Source: Liopterus haemorrhoidalis (Eukaryota; Arthropoda; Insecta; Coleoptera; Dytiscidae). Taken from it: 64,000 nucleotides of DNA. The notes below the pieces were generated by a model. It saw nothing but the letters and a program-made list of their open reading frames with translations. It searched no databases and was not told the origin of the DNA. Both the position numbers and the translations under genes were made by a program. The DNA is taken from positions 4,466,501 to 4,530,500 of the forward strand of contig OZ020618.1 in NCBI GenBank assembly GCA_963971575.1. The letters are read 5' to 3'. Shown piece by piece: positions 11,153 through 21,583 of this stretch (the stretch's first letter is position 1; each line of letters opens with the position of its first letter).

Positions 11153-11203
11153 ACAAAATGACGGTATAAGGGTTTTTTGGTCATACCTACAAAACCCTAA
11201 AAA

Positions 11204-11972
11204 GGACAACTACCTAAGCCATAAATACAAAAAATCCATGACATTATTAGCCATGAATTAAAAAAATATGTTGTTAAAAATGCAATATTTTCCAAACACG
11301 AAATCTGATCAAAACTTTTTGTGCCACGTGAAGAATTCGTCGCGGAGCACTATCGTTGCTAAAGAGTTCCTAAATCAAATATTTTTATCGAATATTTGCC
11401 AAAAATCTGTAAAAAAACTTTCAAAAAGGCACAAGCCGTTAGCCCTCCCCCTGAGTGCGCGCCTGTTCCCCGACACTGCCCTGCCCGATTTTTAAAAATC
11501 ACGGTATCAATTCATGAAAGAAACTTTTATACATCCCGATGAAAAATGATGCTATTTTCATAAAAAATATTCCGCCCACAAAATAATAAATGTTAAACGA
11601 AATGGAATTGATTTTATCGCTTGTGGTTGTATACTTAAGTTAAGTAAATTCTAGAGAAACCTGTCTCGAAGTAAATAAGATACGAGTTTGACAAATATGC
11701 AGGTATCCAAACATTTAAAATCGTGGATTAGGGCCAGATAATCATGGGGAATTCTGTCGATAAAACAGTCTGGACACGGTCGGGGGAGGGTTTAAAGTGT
11801 GGAGTGTTGTCTAGACAAGGGAGGTGGAGGGTGAAATCATCCCCCGACGGATGACGAACAGTCGTAATCAGCCGTAGAACTCCGGAGATAATTATTCGCG
11901 ACAAAGTAACTCATTATATTAAAACACATAACCAACTAACAATGCTTGAAATGGCTAGATGGAATCATCTGC
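11204..11972. other. intergenic, no gene found
   Basis: Contains a short GC-rich stretch (11425-11490) and a GGGGGAGGG-type tract near 11784. Nothing in it is assignable. Confidence 0.4.
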
Positions 11973-12380
11973 GATCAGTGGCGTAACTACCATAAGGGAA
12001 GAGTAGGTAACGCGTGCCGTTTCGACCAAAATAGGAACAAAAATAGGCGCAGATTTATCAGCGCCTGTAAGTTTTTTTGTTTTCGGCGCTTCTTGATGCT
12101 TACTAGTGCATACATAGAAAGCTTTTACCCATGCCGGTGTACTGACATTTATTTATTAAAAATTGCAATGTTCCTGTACCTGCTTGGAGGTGCTATATAC
12201 CTACCTAATAAAACGTGCCGCTTCTGGACGATAGACACTGTCTACTATGAAAGTTTAGTCAATGGGGTAGCGCTGCTATTTTTATCTTTGAAAAGTAATT
12301 TCTTTATGAGATTTTCGTCAAAAATGTGTCAATTTTTATGTTCCCCACCCTCTTTCTCACGGGGGTTGATTTAAAAATCT
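11973..12380. repeat. hAT-like left end and remnant
   Basis: CAGTGGCGTAACTACC at 11977 is a classic hAT MITE start, but I find no inverted partner before 12395. The 142-codon plus frame (11946-12374) starts upstream of this terminus and runs straight through it. It has no recognisable domain and is probably fortuitous. Confidence 0.4.
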
Positions 12381-12394
12381 GTAATAATTCTCAG

Positions 12395-13010
12395 TAATGT
12401 ACATTGATGGGAACCGGAATAGTTCAACAGAAATTTTTTAGCAGGTTTTCGGAAAAAAAAATTTTCTCATAAATACTTGTTTCATATTTAAGATTTTGAC
12501 CGTCTGTCCGTCCGTCCGTCCATCCGTCCGTCCGTCCGTCCGTCCGTCTGTCTCTCTGTGTACACGTGCAGAGCAAATTCGGCTAAAAGGATTTTTATGA
12601 AACTTCATATTTAAACTTCTGCCATCCATGGCACGAGTTGTTCAACTTTTGGTAAAAATCGGTTGACTAGAAATGAGAGTTTACTCGTGTCGATTTTAAA
12701 ATTTTTGCGAATATTTCATAACAGAAAAATATTTCGAAAAAATTTATTTAACAAAAGTTGCTATAAAAGCAATAATTAATAACTTTTATTTGAGACATTT
12801 TTTGAAAAAATTAAAAAATTGTTGTGTATGTAAGATATGAGCCTTACTTTTATTAATATGTCTTATTATTAATAGCGCAAACAACTGTTGTATATTCATT
12901 AATTTATATTCAGAAAATAACCTATCTGTAGGGAAATATAATGGTTTTTTCAGTATTATTTTAATTATCATTTTCTGAATTATGGCTAATCTTAACATAT
13001 GACAGTTTGC
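12395..13010 (+). repeat. family B element copy
   Basis: The core phrase GGGAACCGGAATAGTTC (12409) comes first, then a GTCC/GTCT microsatellite (12497-12552), then the family B body: GTGTACACGTG, GGCTAAAAGGA, 'GCACGAGTTG', 'ACTCGTGTCGATTTTAA' and 'AACTTTTATTTGAGA'. The same body occurs inverted at 20960-21210 and in plus orientation at 61890-62130. It is non-coding. Confidence 0.7.
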
Positions 13011-13257
13011 CGCTCCACCCCAAGCTATTAGCCCATAAGTAATTATTGACTATAATTTTAATATTAATATCTGATCAATAATGTAAGCTACTTCTTCTGT
13101 TTTAAGTTGAATAGAATTATGTTTAGAAAATAATGGAAATCAAATGGAACATTATTTATAAGGAGTATTTAACAATTATTAATTTTTAACTCACTAATTT
13201 ATCACTCTTGTTTTTCATCCATAGCTTACTGCACATTAATATTAAAACAGTATCATT

Positions 13258-13295
13258 TTAAGGGTTTTATCGTCATACCTACAAAACCCTAAACA
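13258..13295. repeat. isolated family A terminal hairpin
   Basis: AGGGTTTTATCGTCATACCTACAAAACCCT without the remainder of the element. It is a solo end, left by truncation. Confidence 0.6.
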
Positions 13296-13299
13296 TACT

Positions 13300-14055
13300 G
13301 TCTTCATTAAAATCCCTTTCAAAACACTACTATTTTAAACAAGTGAATAAATGTACCGGGTCATAGACCACACTTTTAGAATCTCAGGGCTGATTTTCCC
13401 CGTATTAAAACTGCCGCTATCATTGTTGCTTTTAATCGCATTTCTGAACATTAAGCATTCAATCATCCACGCACAACCGCTTCATGCTATGCCGTGAACT
13501 CTTTATCAATCTTCCTTCCGAACGACGCGTCGTCAAGGACCATTTTAAAGAATCACTCCTTCGTCCAACCACATGTTCTAAGGATACTTGCATCCTCGGA
13601 TAAAATCTTTACAGCTAGATTTATATATAAAGATAAATTCTGATATACTTTTTACGATGTTACAAATTTCTTATATTTAGCGTTTCGACCCCTTATGTTA
13701 TACGCCATCTTGTTTGACTTATCACCATAGTATTTAATCTCTCTTCTGTGTACATTTTAGAAAATTAATTTTCAAGAAAATCTTTTATTTTTACAGGTAT
13801 AAGTAGTATAACGTTGTATCAGATGCAGAATTATTAAAAATTAAAATGGAAAGAGTATTGGATTCATATTAAAAACTCCAGATGCCCTCAATCCAGAGTT
13901 GGATTGAGATTTAAATTAAATCACGGAACAACTAAAGAACAAATTTAAATACAAATATAATAATTTTTCAGAATCAAGCCTTCATGAATCGAGATAGTTT
14001 TATTTCTTTCAATATGTAATTTAAATTTCTTCAACATATTAATATTTATTCAAGA
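13300..14055. other. intergenic, no gene found
   Basis: Unique-looking sequence of ordinary composition, with no recognisable coding or structural signal. Confidence 0.4.
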
Positions 14056-14059
14056 TAGG

Positions 14060-15510
14060 AAATATAACAATTCATCATCAAGCCTTGTCCATCATCGGGT
14101 GATTTTGGACTGTCTCTAAAAAGAGCATAGGCTCTCAATAAAATTTCTCCATCTAACTCGTCTATCTGCCATAGGCTTCAAGTCGGTGATGTTGTTATAC
14201 AGTCTTTTGTCTTGGTTTTGAGAGCTCCATGCATTTATTTCTAGCAGGGTTGAGCGACGCCAGGTGTTCTTGGTTCGCCCTCTACGCCTACTGCCCTGAG
14301 GGTTGTATGCTAGTGCATAGCGACACATTTCGCTAGGAGCCCTTCGAAGAGTGTGCCCTAACCCAGGGGTCGGCAACCTGCGGCTCTTGTAGAAAATTTT
14401 GTGGCTCTTTAAAAATTGGCTGGTTTTTATTTTAAAATAATTTATTATTAAATTTGCAACTTTCTGCCTGTACTATATAGGTTCTGTATTGTTCAGGATG
14501 TTTTACGGTGCAATTCACGCCCGGTAATTCCCCGAGTTCCCCTGCATATTCCCTTTTAGAAGAAGTAATTTGTTTGGAAAAAAATATATCTGTATTTGTG
14601 AATGATTTACGTGCAGAAACATTTTTACATTTTATTAATTTAGAAAAACATAAGGACAATAACAACGTTATTAATGCAATTTTTTTTTTAACAAACTATT
14701 GTTTACATGCAAGAAGCTTTTGGAGAAATATTTAAAGAGTTTAAAAAATATAAAGCTACACTAGCTTTTTTGACAAAACCAAATGAAGCAGATATGCAGC
14801 AATTACATTTATCACCATTCCCATTGATTAATCAGGCATAATTTGAACTTCAATTATTGTATTTGAAATCCAAAGATTTATGGAATATAAAATTTAATTC
14901 TGAACTGGAAAGTTTAGAAAGAGAAAAGTGAATTTTATCTTCCCAGCATAAGTGGACCGAAATTCACAATCTTCAAAATGTAGGTAAAGTTGTTTTCGAA
15001 GCTTGGAAAGGTCTTTGAAAATCGTTTAAAAAAATATGCTTTTGGCCTACTGACAATTTTCGGATCCACATATTACTGAAAGCAAGTCTTTTTACATATG
15101 AAATTAATAAAGAGTCAGTTAAGAAGTAATCGTACTGACCTGAAACTTGTTGCCTTAAGTTAAAGATTACTGAATATTCACCAAATATTGAAGCCTAAAC
15201 GAAAACTATACAGGAGCAATCGTCCCATTAAAAAATTATATTGTAATATACTGACAAGTGCAATAGGTATCACAAACTAAATGTATAAGTAAATATTAAT
15301 TTATTGTAATTATTTTAAAACAAATAAACAATTTTTAGGTTTTGCCTTAAATATAGCATATATTTCTTAGCGGCTCTTCCATGTTATTGTTTTTGTTTTC
15401 AATATAGATTTGGCTCTTTGTCACCAAAAGGTTACCGACCCCTGCCCTAACCAACCATACTTTCTTTTATTTTTTGTAAATTAATGTCCATTTTACCAGT
15501 TCTTTCCACT
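14060..15510 (-). pseudogene. RTE-like LINE, 3' part of ORF, split by a hAT element
   Basis: Minus-strand translation outside the hAT insert gives a KIKESMVG piece (15500-15453), then GHTLRRAPSEMCRYALAYN, a basic RRRGRTKNTWRR segment and RVRWRNFIESLCSF before a stop at 14116. This WLGHTLRR...GRPKNTWRR...W..F...LCS pattern is the extreme C-terminus of RTE/CR1-type reverse transcriptases, past the polymerase domain. The reverse transcriptase and endonuclease domains are absent, as is usual for 5'-truncated LINE copies. The stretch down to about 14060 is probably 3' UTR. The hAT element 14364-15444 interrupts it between the GHTLRR and VG codons. Confidence 0.8.
14364..15444 (+). mobile_element. 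hAT element, internally deleted, with perfect TSD
   Basis: Ends CAGGGGTCGGCAACCT and inverted CAGGGGTCGGTAACCT (15/16 identical) with CCCTAACC exactly duplicated at 14356-14363 and 15445-15452. Plus-strand pieces look like the C-terminal part of a hAT transposase: a tryptophan-containing W..I..LQNVGK stretch near 14950 and an FGSTYY...SQLRSNRTD stretch near 15060-15135, the latter matching the end of the RNase H-like fold and the hAT dimerisation region. Stops and frameshifts are frequent. At 1.08 kb it lacks most of a normal 2.5-3 kb element. The open frame at 14508-14735 lies inside it and is a fragment of this relic. Confidence 0.85.
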
Positions 15511-16374
15511 GTAACAATTATACCTTTAAAAACCTGGAAATTTAATCAATAAACATGAAACTTTAAACCTACTCATATAAGAAATCTAATTTATTTCGAA
15601 CTAGAAACATTTTTATACATTCAAATGGCTCCATATCGAAAACCGTTTGGTATAAGACACCCGTACGTATAAAACTCTTTGCTTAAAATGACCATCGTTT
15701 CCCATAATATTGAGTTTTCCTCTTAGAACACCCTGTATAAAAACTATCTTAATACGAATTGAGTTGTACTATGTAAAATACTGTGGAAAAATTCCAAAAT
15801 AATCTAGAAAAATCGATTTAATTTCAATTTAGTACTGCAGTAATAATTTAGTGTGAGCGGAACGCCTCTATTGGAACCATGTCGCGAAAATCTGCTTTAT
15901 GTTTACAATCAAATTCTATTATTTATGACACGAACCGTGATATGACTGGTAGAAGCAGACAAATATAATGTTACTGCAGTTAAAAATAATTGCTCCACCG
16001 AACAAAATCACAACTATTGACACAAATGTGCATCGACTTTATTTATGATACCATTGCTAAAGTTTGGATTTTATTGGATGGGCAGTTGGGATAAACGGTT
16101 TGGAGGGGGGGGGGTCTCCCCAGGGTATTTAATACAGAGTGTTTGAATGATGGTAATATATTCTTAAATGACAAACTTATTCGTCTTGCTGACTGCAGCT
16201 TTAATGTTAACCATGAATAATATTTATTGTAGACAATAGTAAATTTTAAATCTATTCGGCGAGAAAATGCGCAATTTTTGCATTGTAGCGTGAGCTGTGA
16301 TGTAGCACCATCCTATTGAAACAATATGCTTGTTTATTAATTTATTTCTTTTTAACAATTTTAGCCACTCAACA
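15511..16374. other. intergenic; arthropod repeat terminus at 15725
   Basis: AACACCCTGTATA at 15727-15739 is the inverse of the TACAGGGTGT ending common among arthropod terminal-repeat elements. I did not find its partner. The remainder, including a nine-G run near 16107, carries no gene. Confidence 0.35.
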
Positions 16375-16850
16375 GGTAATAATAGTATGGTATTAGAAAA
16401 AATGTGGCACAAAAACAATATTTATGGAGTATCATTTATCAAAATATTAAAAAATATGGGGCCTAGATGCCAACCTTGAGGTACACCAGATATTTTTCTG
16501 ACGTCAAATTCATATCCATTAACGACACACTGTAGGTCTGTACATAGAGTAATTACTAACGGTTTAACATCATCAAACGCAAGCGCAGATTAATTTTAAC
16601 ACTCTTCTAAGACTTGCATCTGACGGTAATAAATCGTTGAAAATGACTCTATGAACAGATTTATTCAGTTCAGACACAAAATTTTACATCAACACATGAT
16701 ACCGTTCACCAATAACAATAACATCGATTCTACTAGCATCTTTAAAAAAAGATCCGATAATACCATCAGCCCAACTCACTGCCACAATCACTCTGAAGGT
16801 GAAGAGGTCGTTCATGGGACAATTTTGTCCACTTCACAAGTAATGATAGT
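16375..16850 (-). pseudogene. LINE reverse transcriptase fragment, tandem copy 1
   Basis: On the minus strand, 16540-16425 reads as a run ending RKISGVPQGWHLGPIFFNIL followed by INDTP. This is RT block 4-5 of jockey/I/R1-type non-LTR elements (consensus SGVPQGSHLGPLLF...INDI), with Ser replaced by Trp. It lies just before the YADD catalytic motif, which is missing. The segment is repeated almost entirely at 16860-17311. Stop codons and indels occur upstream, so it is dead. Confidence 0.8.
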
Positions 16851-16859
16851 GTGGTAATA

Positions 16860-17311
16860 GAAAAAAAAATGGCACTTAGAAAAAATACAAACAATATTTA
16901 TGGAGTATCATTTATCAAAATATTAAAAAATATGGGGCCTAGGTGCCAACCTTGAGGTACACCGGTTATTTTTCTGACGTCAAATTCATATCCATTAAAG
17001 ACACACTGTAGGTCTGTTCGTAGAGTAATTACTAACGGTTTATTATCATCAGACGCAAGCGCAGATTAATTTTAATACTCTTCTAAGACTTCTACACTTG
17101 CATCTGACGGTAATAAATCGTTCTAAATGACTCTACGAACAGATTTATTCAATTCAGAAAACAAATTTTACATCATCACATGATATCGTTCACCAATAAT
17201 AACATCGATTCTACTAGCATCTTTAAAAAAAGATCCGATAATGACATCAGCCCAACTATCACTCTGCAGGTGAAGAGGTTGTTCATGGGACAATTTTGTG
17301 GTGTTCGCCCC
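16860..17311 (-). pseudogene. LINE reverse transcriptase fragment, tandem copy 2
   Basis: Nearly the same ~450-bp segment as 16375-16850, in direct orientation and immediately adjacent. It reads RTDLQCVFNGYEFDV, RKITGVPQGWHLG and PIFF in the minus frame. The two copies differ by scattered substitutions and small indels, so the duplication is not recent. Its 5' side is cut by the hAT MITE at 17320. Confidence 0.8.
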
Positions 17312-17319
17312 CCCATAGT

Positions 17320-17479
17320 CAGGTGCGGATTAAGTTGCTTGGGGGCTCTGGGCGGTAACATTAAAATGGGTCCTCTACCATTTTAAACAAAATGGAAATA
17401 TATGTATGTAGGCCTCGATACCCCCCCCCCACCGGTTTCATGGGCCCCGGGCGGCCGCTCACCGCTTAATGCGCCTCTG
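17320..17479. mobile_element. 160-bp hAT MITE with perfect TSD
   Basis: Ends CAGGTGCGGATTAAG and inverted CAGAGGCGCATTAAG (12/15) with CCCATAGT exactly duplicated at 17312-17319 and 17480-17487. A ten-C run at 17419-17428 and the GGGCCCCGGGC phrase are typical of arthropod small hAT elements. It is non-coding. Confidence 0.9.
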
Positions 17480-17491
17480 CCCATAGTAGAG

Positions 17492-17630
17492 TGGGTTCGG
17501 GAAGCAAGCTCGGAGTTTTGAGGCACTCTGTTGAACTCCAGATCGCTCGAGGAAACGCATAGGTCTTTTTCGAATATTCTGGAGTTAAACCGAGTGATTC
17601 GAAGAACACCGAGCTTGCTTTCCGAACCCA
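17492..17630. repeat. foldback (near-palindromic) element
   Basis: TGGGTTCGGGAAGCAAGC begins the left arm, and its inverse ends at 17630 with about three differences over 27 bp. An inner pair, AACTCCAG / CTGGAGTT, extends the hairpin so that most of the 139 bp can fold on itself. The open minus frame at 17383-17631 is fortuitous. Confidence 0.75.
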
Positions 17631-17639
17631 TCTTTAATA

Positions 17640-18215
17640 CAGATTTAATTACGTATTTAAAAAAATCTCAAATAAAAAAATAAGAATATAAAACACTAAC
17701 ATACTTGTTTATTTACAAATGTAATTTTATATACTCATAAAAACGAAAATAAACTGCTCGTCCGAATACTAGCATAGATATAACTTTTAATATTCATACC
17801 TTAAAACAGCTTAGAAAGAAAGGATTCATACCTGAAACAGAAAACAAAAGATTACAATCGAGAAAATGTGTGAAAACTACATTGAAAAATATCAGTGAGT
17901 GTATTTTCTGGAGATGAATTTATTGGAACAACTTTGGAAGATTGGTGAATAAGGTAAATTGTTTTACAATGTACTTTGCATTCATGTGTTCGAGGAGAAA
18001 GTGAATCAACAGCTGCATGTGAGGTTGATTGCTACACCTTAAGATTTACTCAGTGGCGTACAGATCAAAATAAATATGGGCACAATTTGACCCAGGGTTC
18101 GTTGAACCGGAGAATAATTATCAAAATTATATTTTTTTCGACCATATATTTCTAATTCTTCTTGAAATTTGTTTCAACAATGAAGCTCATTGAATTTCAA
18201 AACATGGTACATTTG
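17640..18215. other. intergenic; possible hAT end at 18054
   Basis: CAGTGGCGTAC at 18052 resembles a hAT terminus without a detected partner. No gene is seen. Confidence 0.35.
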
Positions 18216-18840
18216 ATATTTTTAGGGTTTTGTAGGTATGATAAAAAAACTCGTGTCACTCATGTGCCTGTTTGGCAGACACATGAGGCCAAACGGCAAC
18301 ACCTTGAAAGTTGAAATTTGGCATGCTTGTACAAGTCTTAATATGTCACCAAAAAAACCCTATAACGTCATTCATGTGTCTGTCTATCTGTCTGTACGGT
18401 GAAATTGTAGCCAAACGGCTGGATCTAGAAAATTTAAATTTAGAATAACTACAACTCTTTGACCCACATTCAGAAAAACTATTCAGTTAAATTAACACTT
18501 AAAAAAACACTTCGCGAGATATATACCATGTGTTCAAAAAGAAATTACATAAAGGTTGGCTGTGGAAAAATAAAAAAATGTGTACTGCAAGCTTTAACTG
18601 TCATTACTGTTGTTGTCATAAGTTTCTGTTGAAAATTCAATAAAAACGTTAGTCAATTGTTATATAATGCTTGCAATAGACATTATTTTATTTTTCCACA
18701 GCCAACCCTTATGTAATTTCTTTTTGAACTCATGGTATTAACAAATGTATTTAATGAAAAAAAAATATTTTTTTTTTAAATTTTGTTTGAGGTATTAAAC
18801 GAAAACTCTTACTGCATGGATAAATCAATAATTTTTATTT
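18216..18840 (+). repeat. family A element, diverged copy split by a MITE
   Basis: TTTTTAGGGTTTTGTAGG at 18219, a decayed GTCT array (18375-18400), GCCAAACGGCT and the CTTCGCGAGATA phrase also found near 770. The MITE at 18523-18738 follows, then the AT-rich body resumes. A second partial left end lies within it at about 18345. Confidence 0.6.
18523..18738. mobile_element. Tc1/mariner-type MITE with ~50-bp TIRs
   Basis: ACCATGTGTTCAAAAAGAAA and about 30 further bases recur inverted at the other end. TA flanks each side (ATATACCATG / CATGGTATTA). The TIR length and TA flanks fit a mariner- or Tc1-mobilised MITE. It is non-coding. Confidence 0.85.
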
Positions 18841-18981
18841 TTGAACATTAACTTTTTTTATGGGATTTCCGCAAAAACTGTTTCAAAAAAAATCCTACGG
18901 CTACTATGGAACTGTCTCATTCCGATACTGTTAGTTGACTGGAAATTTACTTTATTTCGCATGTCACGCGCAGGCAATGCC

Positions 18982-19080
18982 GGAATGATTAATTCGCCCA
19001 ATGCACATGTGCAGTGTACGGGAATGAATTAATACGCAGCAATGCGCATGTGCAGTATCCGAGAATATTCATTCCCGTAC
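18982..19080. repeat. tandem and inverted repeat rich in GCGCATGTGCA
   Basis: GGAATGA.TTAAT.CGC then CAATGC.CATGTGCAGT is repeated twice (18980-19060). The phrase TACGGGAATGAAT is then closed by its inverse ATTCATTCCCGTA at 19066-19078. It is non-coding. Confidence 0.6.
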
Positions 19081-20205
19081 TGGCTGCGCGCGCATTAATG
19101 GCTGTTAACCATATTTATATTGTATTTTCTTGATTACTTATTTATTGAAAAATGGTAATCGGACGAAAAGCATAGTGAGCAACATGCGCAGAATGCATAT
19201 TCCACGCTAGTTGAACAATATACTATTGTCCCTCGCCATATTTCCTTTGGTTGATAATAATCTTTAAAAAATCTCAATAATTTACATTGATGGGAACCGG
19301 AATAGTTCAAGAGGATTTTTTTATCAGATTAGTGTTTCAAAAAATATGGAACTTTTCGTGTTGAAAAAATTATATTTTCGAAATTTTTTTGTGCGGTATC
19401 GAAAGATAGTTCTTAAGAAATAGATTAAGGAACGAAAAGCAGTTTTGTTAAATTTCTTTATTTTAACACAATTTTTAATAATTTTTATTAATTTAAATTT
19501 TTTTTTCAGCGATAAAAAAAATAGAAGTAAAATTGTTTTAGGAACTAATAACCCTAGCTGTTGATGTGTCATATTTTGAACAAAATAAAAAAAAATGTTT
19601 TGCGACTTAGATTAAGAGCCACCATACTAGAAGGTTAATAGAACAAGAGGTATTTTTGCGCATCTCGATTTATTTTACGTAAGTCTAAATCTACATAAAT
19701 CGCAGTTATATAAATCGGGTTCCATTTGTATTGCCGTATTTTAATTAAAACTAGTTTAAAATTAAAACCAGTTTAATGTTTTAAAAAGTAGTTTTTGAAT
19801 TATATATTTTTATTTATAATATATTTGTTTTTGCATATTTTTTCCATAATTATTCCCATATTACATTTCATATTTTCTGTAGAAATAAAGCAAAATAATT
19901 ATAAAATATGAACACTACATGTCACTTAGTGTCCAGATCAAGTTACCAGCTCTGCAGTTAATTATCATTCTTATTTTTATTACACTGCAAATTTTACTTC
20001 GTTTTTATATTTGTTAATTTTTTTATAACAGTGTAGGTAAATTAAAGTAACAGAAGGACAGAAATAAAATAAGGAGCGATTAGAAAAATGTCTTCCTTTT
20101 CAGGATCGTAAATTTTATCTTAAGGGGATTCTACTACAAATAAATTTATTGTCTCAACCACACTCAAATTATTTAGTCTGGAGAGTTTTTTCAGTGACTT
20201 AAATT
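19081..20205. other. AT-rich intergenic with a family core relic
   Basis: At 19276-19325 the phrase TTACATTGATGGGAACCGG and following bases match the core shared by families A and B. The remainder holds no gene. The 82-codon minus frame at 19324-19572 is AT-rich noise. Confidence 0.4.
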
Positions 20206-21400
20206 TAAAAAATTGATGTGCAGTGGTAATTTTCACACAATGCAGGGTTTCTCAGGTATATAATAAGTGAAGGCGGCATGCTGAGTGTGTAGGACAAATT
20301 TTACTTTGTAGTAATCATGGCAAAATGAACGATATTTTTAAAATAATTTATCGTCTGTTAATCTAAGAGCTTTAAAAACAAATTTTATGTTAAAATATTT
20401 TATTGTTAATTTTAATTCGAATACCTAATACCATTATTTAGGTTCCTAAATATGTGCAGTATTTTTTTTTTATATAGCAAGGTCCATTATGATTTTGAAA
20501 ATTGCGCCTGTGGCTTCCATTGGTTGTTTTAAGTCATATGCTCCGCCCCTCTGGTCTCGAATAGGACACATAGAATGAAAATATAATTCCAACAATCCCA
20601 ACTAGTTATTAAATTTGCAAATGCAACAATTGCCAAAATTTAACTAGAATTTTTATAAAATAATTTAAACAAAATAAAAATTAAAAAAAAAACAACAAAT
20701 AAAATTGTCTCCTCTGCCCGGGAGCGAACCCTAGTTTTCTGTGTAGCAAGCGAGCAAGCTAACCATTAGGTCAGGATACGCCTTCTAGTATAGTGTGTTA
20801 CATAATTATAACTTTTGTACGTCATCAACAAAGAAACACAAAAAATTCGTTATTTTCCGAAAACATAATCTGATCTAAACGAAATCATGATCTGAAAAAT
20901 TCCTGTTGTACTGTTCTGGTTCACACCACTTGGAAAACTTTACAGAAATTATTCGAAATTTTTCGTTTTATCAAAAAGCGTCTCAAATAAAAGTTATTAG
21001 TTATTGCATTTATAGCAACTTTTGTTTTATAAATTTTTTCGAGACATTTTTCTGTTGTGTAACCTTCGCAAAAATCTTAAAATCGACACGAGTAAACTCC
21101 CATTCGATAAACTCAACCGATTTTTACCAAAAGTTGATCAACTCGTGCCATTGATGGCAGAAGCTTACTAAATATGAAGTTTCATAAAAATCCTTTCAAC
21201 CGAATATGCTCTACACGTCTACACAGACAGACGGACAGACAGACGGACAGACAGACCGACAGACATCATGCTAAAAATAGTCAAAACGTTATGTAGGGAC
21301 CTCAATTCGTGGAGATCCATCGAAATCTCGAAACGTCAAAATTGGTATGATTACAATACCTCCCTTATATATGTTGGCGGTCGGTAAAAAAAAGTAGTGT
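20206..21400 (-). mobile_element. chimeric element: family A right half joined to family B left half
   Basis: 20206-20920 is family A in reverse orientation. It begins with the hairpin and CAGGGTTTCTCAGGTAT, followed by the AAGTGAAGGCGG.ATGCTGAGTG block also at 10310 and a tRNA-like cassette at 20711-20783, up to the core GTTCTGGTTCACACCA. From about 20935 the sequence is family B in reverse: AAATAAAAGTTATTAGTTAT, CGACACGAGTAAACTC and TGATGGCAGAAG, a CAGA/CGGA microsatellite at 21225-21263, then the family B terminus ending GTTGGCGGTCGGTAAAA. The switch lies just past the shared core, which suggests recombination there. It is non-coding. Confidence 0.75.
20711..20783 (-). repeat. tRNA-like cassette of the A/B chimera
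   Basis: On the minus strand it carries CTAATGGTTAGCTTGCTCGC, a familiar SINE/tRNA box A region, and GGGTTCGCTCCCG as box B. Flanks match the other family A copies, while the cassette itself differs. Confidence 0.5.
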
Positions 21401-21430
21401 AATTTTTATGTTATGCATCCGTAAGTCTTA

Positions 21431-21580
21431 AGCCTGGTTTATAATAAGCCCATAGCATAACTGCATATGCATTAAACAATAGATTTGACCCTTCAAAACA
21501 TCTGTTTGTAATAAACAGAACAAAGAGAGTAGTGTAATTTTTATGCTTATGTTCCATAACATATCTATTATAAACCAGGC
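21431..21580. mobile_element. PIF/Harbinger-like MITE
   Basis: AGCCTGGTTTATAATA at each end in inverted orientation, flanked by TTA on both sides (21428-21430 and 21581-21583). The 3-bp TTA duplication and the GCCTGGTTTATA-type end are characteristic of PIF/Harbinger. The 150-bp interior is non-coding and contains an imperfect internal repeat of GTAGTGTAATTTTTATG. Confidence 0.85.
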
Positions 21581-21583
21581 TTT

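Larger units (their letters stand above)
10250..11203 (-). mobile_element. family A element, complete copy A1
   Basis: A ~950-bp unit in reverse orientation. Its right end (10255-10300) has a GTGTGAATATTCACAC hairpin and CAGGGTTTCGCAGGTAT. Its left end (11176-11203) is the inverse, ATACCTACAAAACCCTAAAAA. The two ends are therefore inverted copies of AGGGTTTYGYAGGTAT. Between them lie an AT-rich frame with a tRNA-like cassette (10548-10620), the core phrase TTCGGTTCACACCAAT, the conserved TGTGGGACAAAATTTTT body and a long CAGA microsatellite. I know of no named family with this layout. The small open frames in it are not conserved between copies. Confidence 0.75.

Noticed and set aside
11946..12374. 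142-codon plus-strand open frame as a possible gene
   Set aside because: It passes through a hAT-like terminus and has no domain, signal or conserved pattern; composition follows the repeat.
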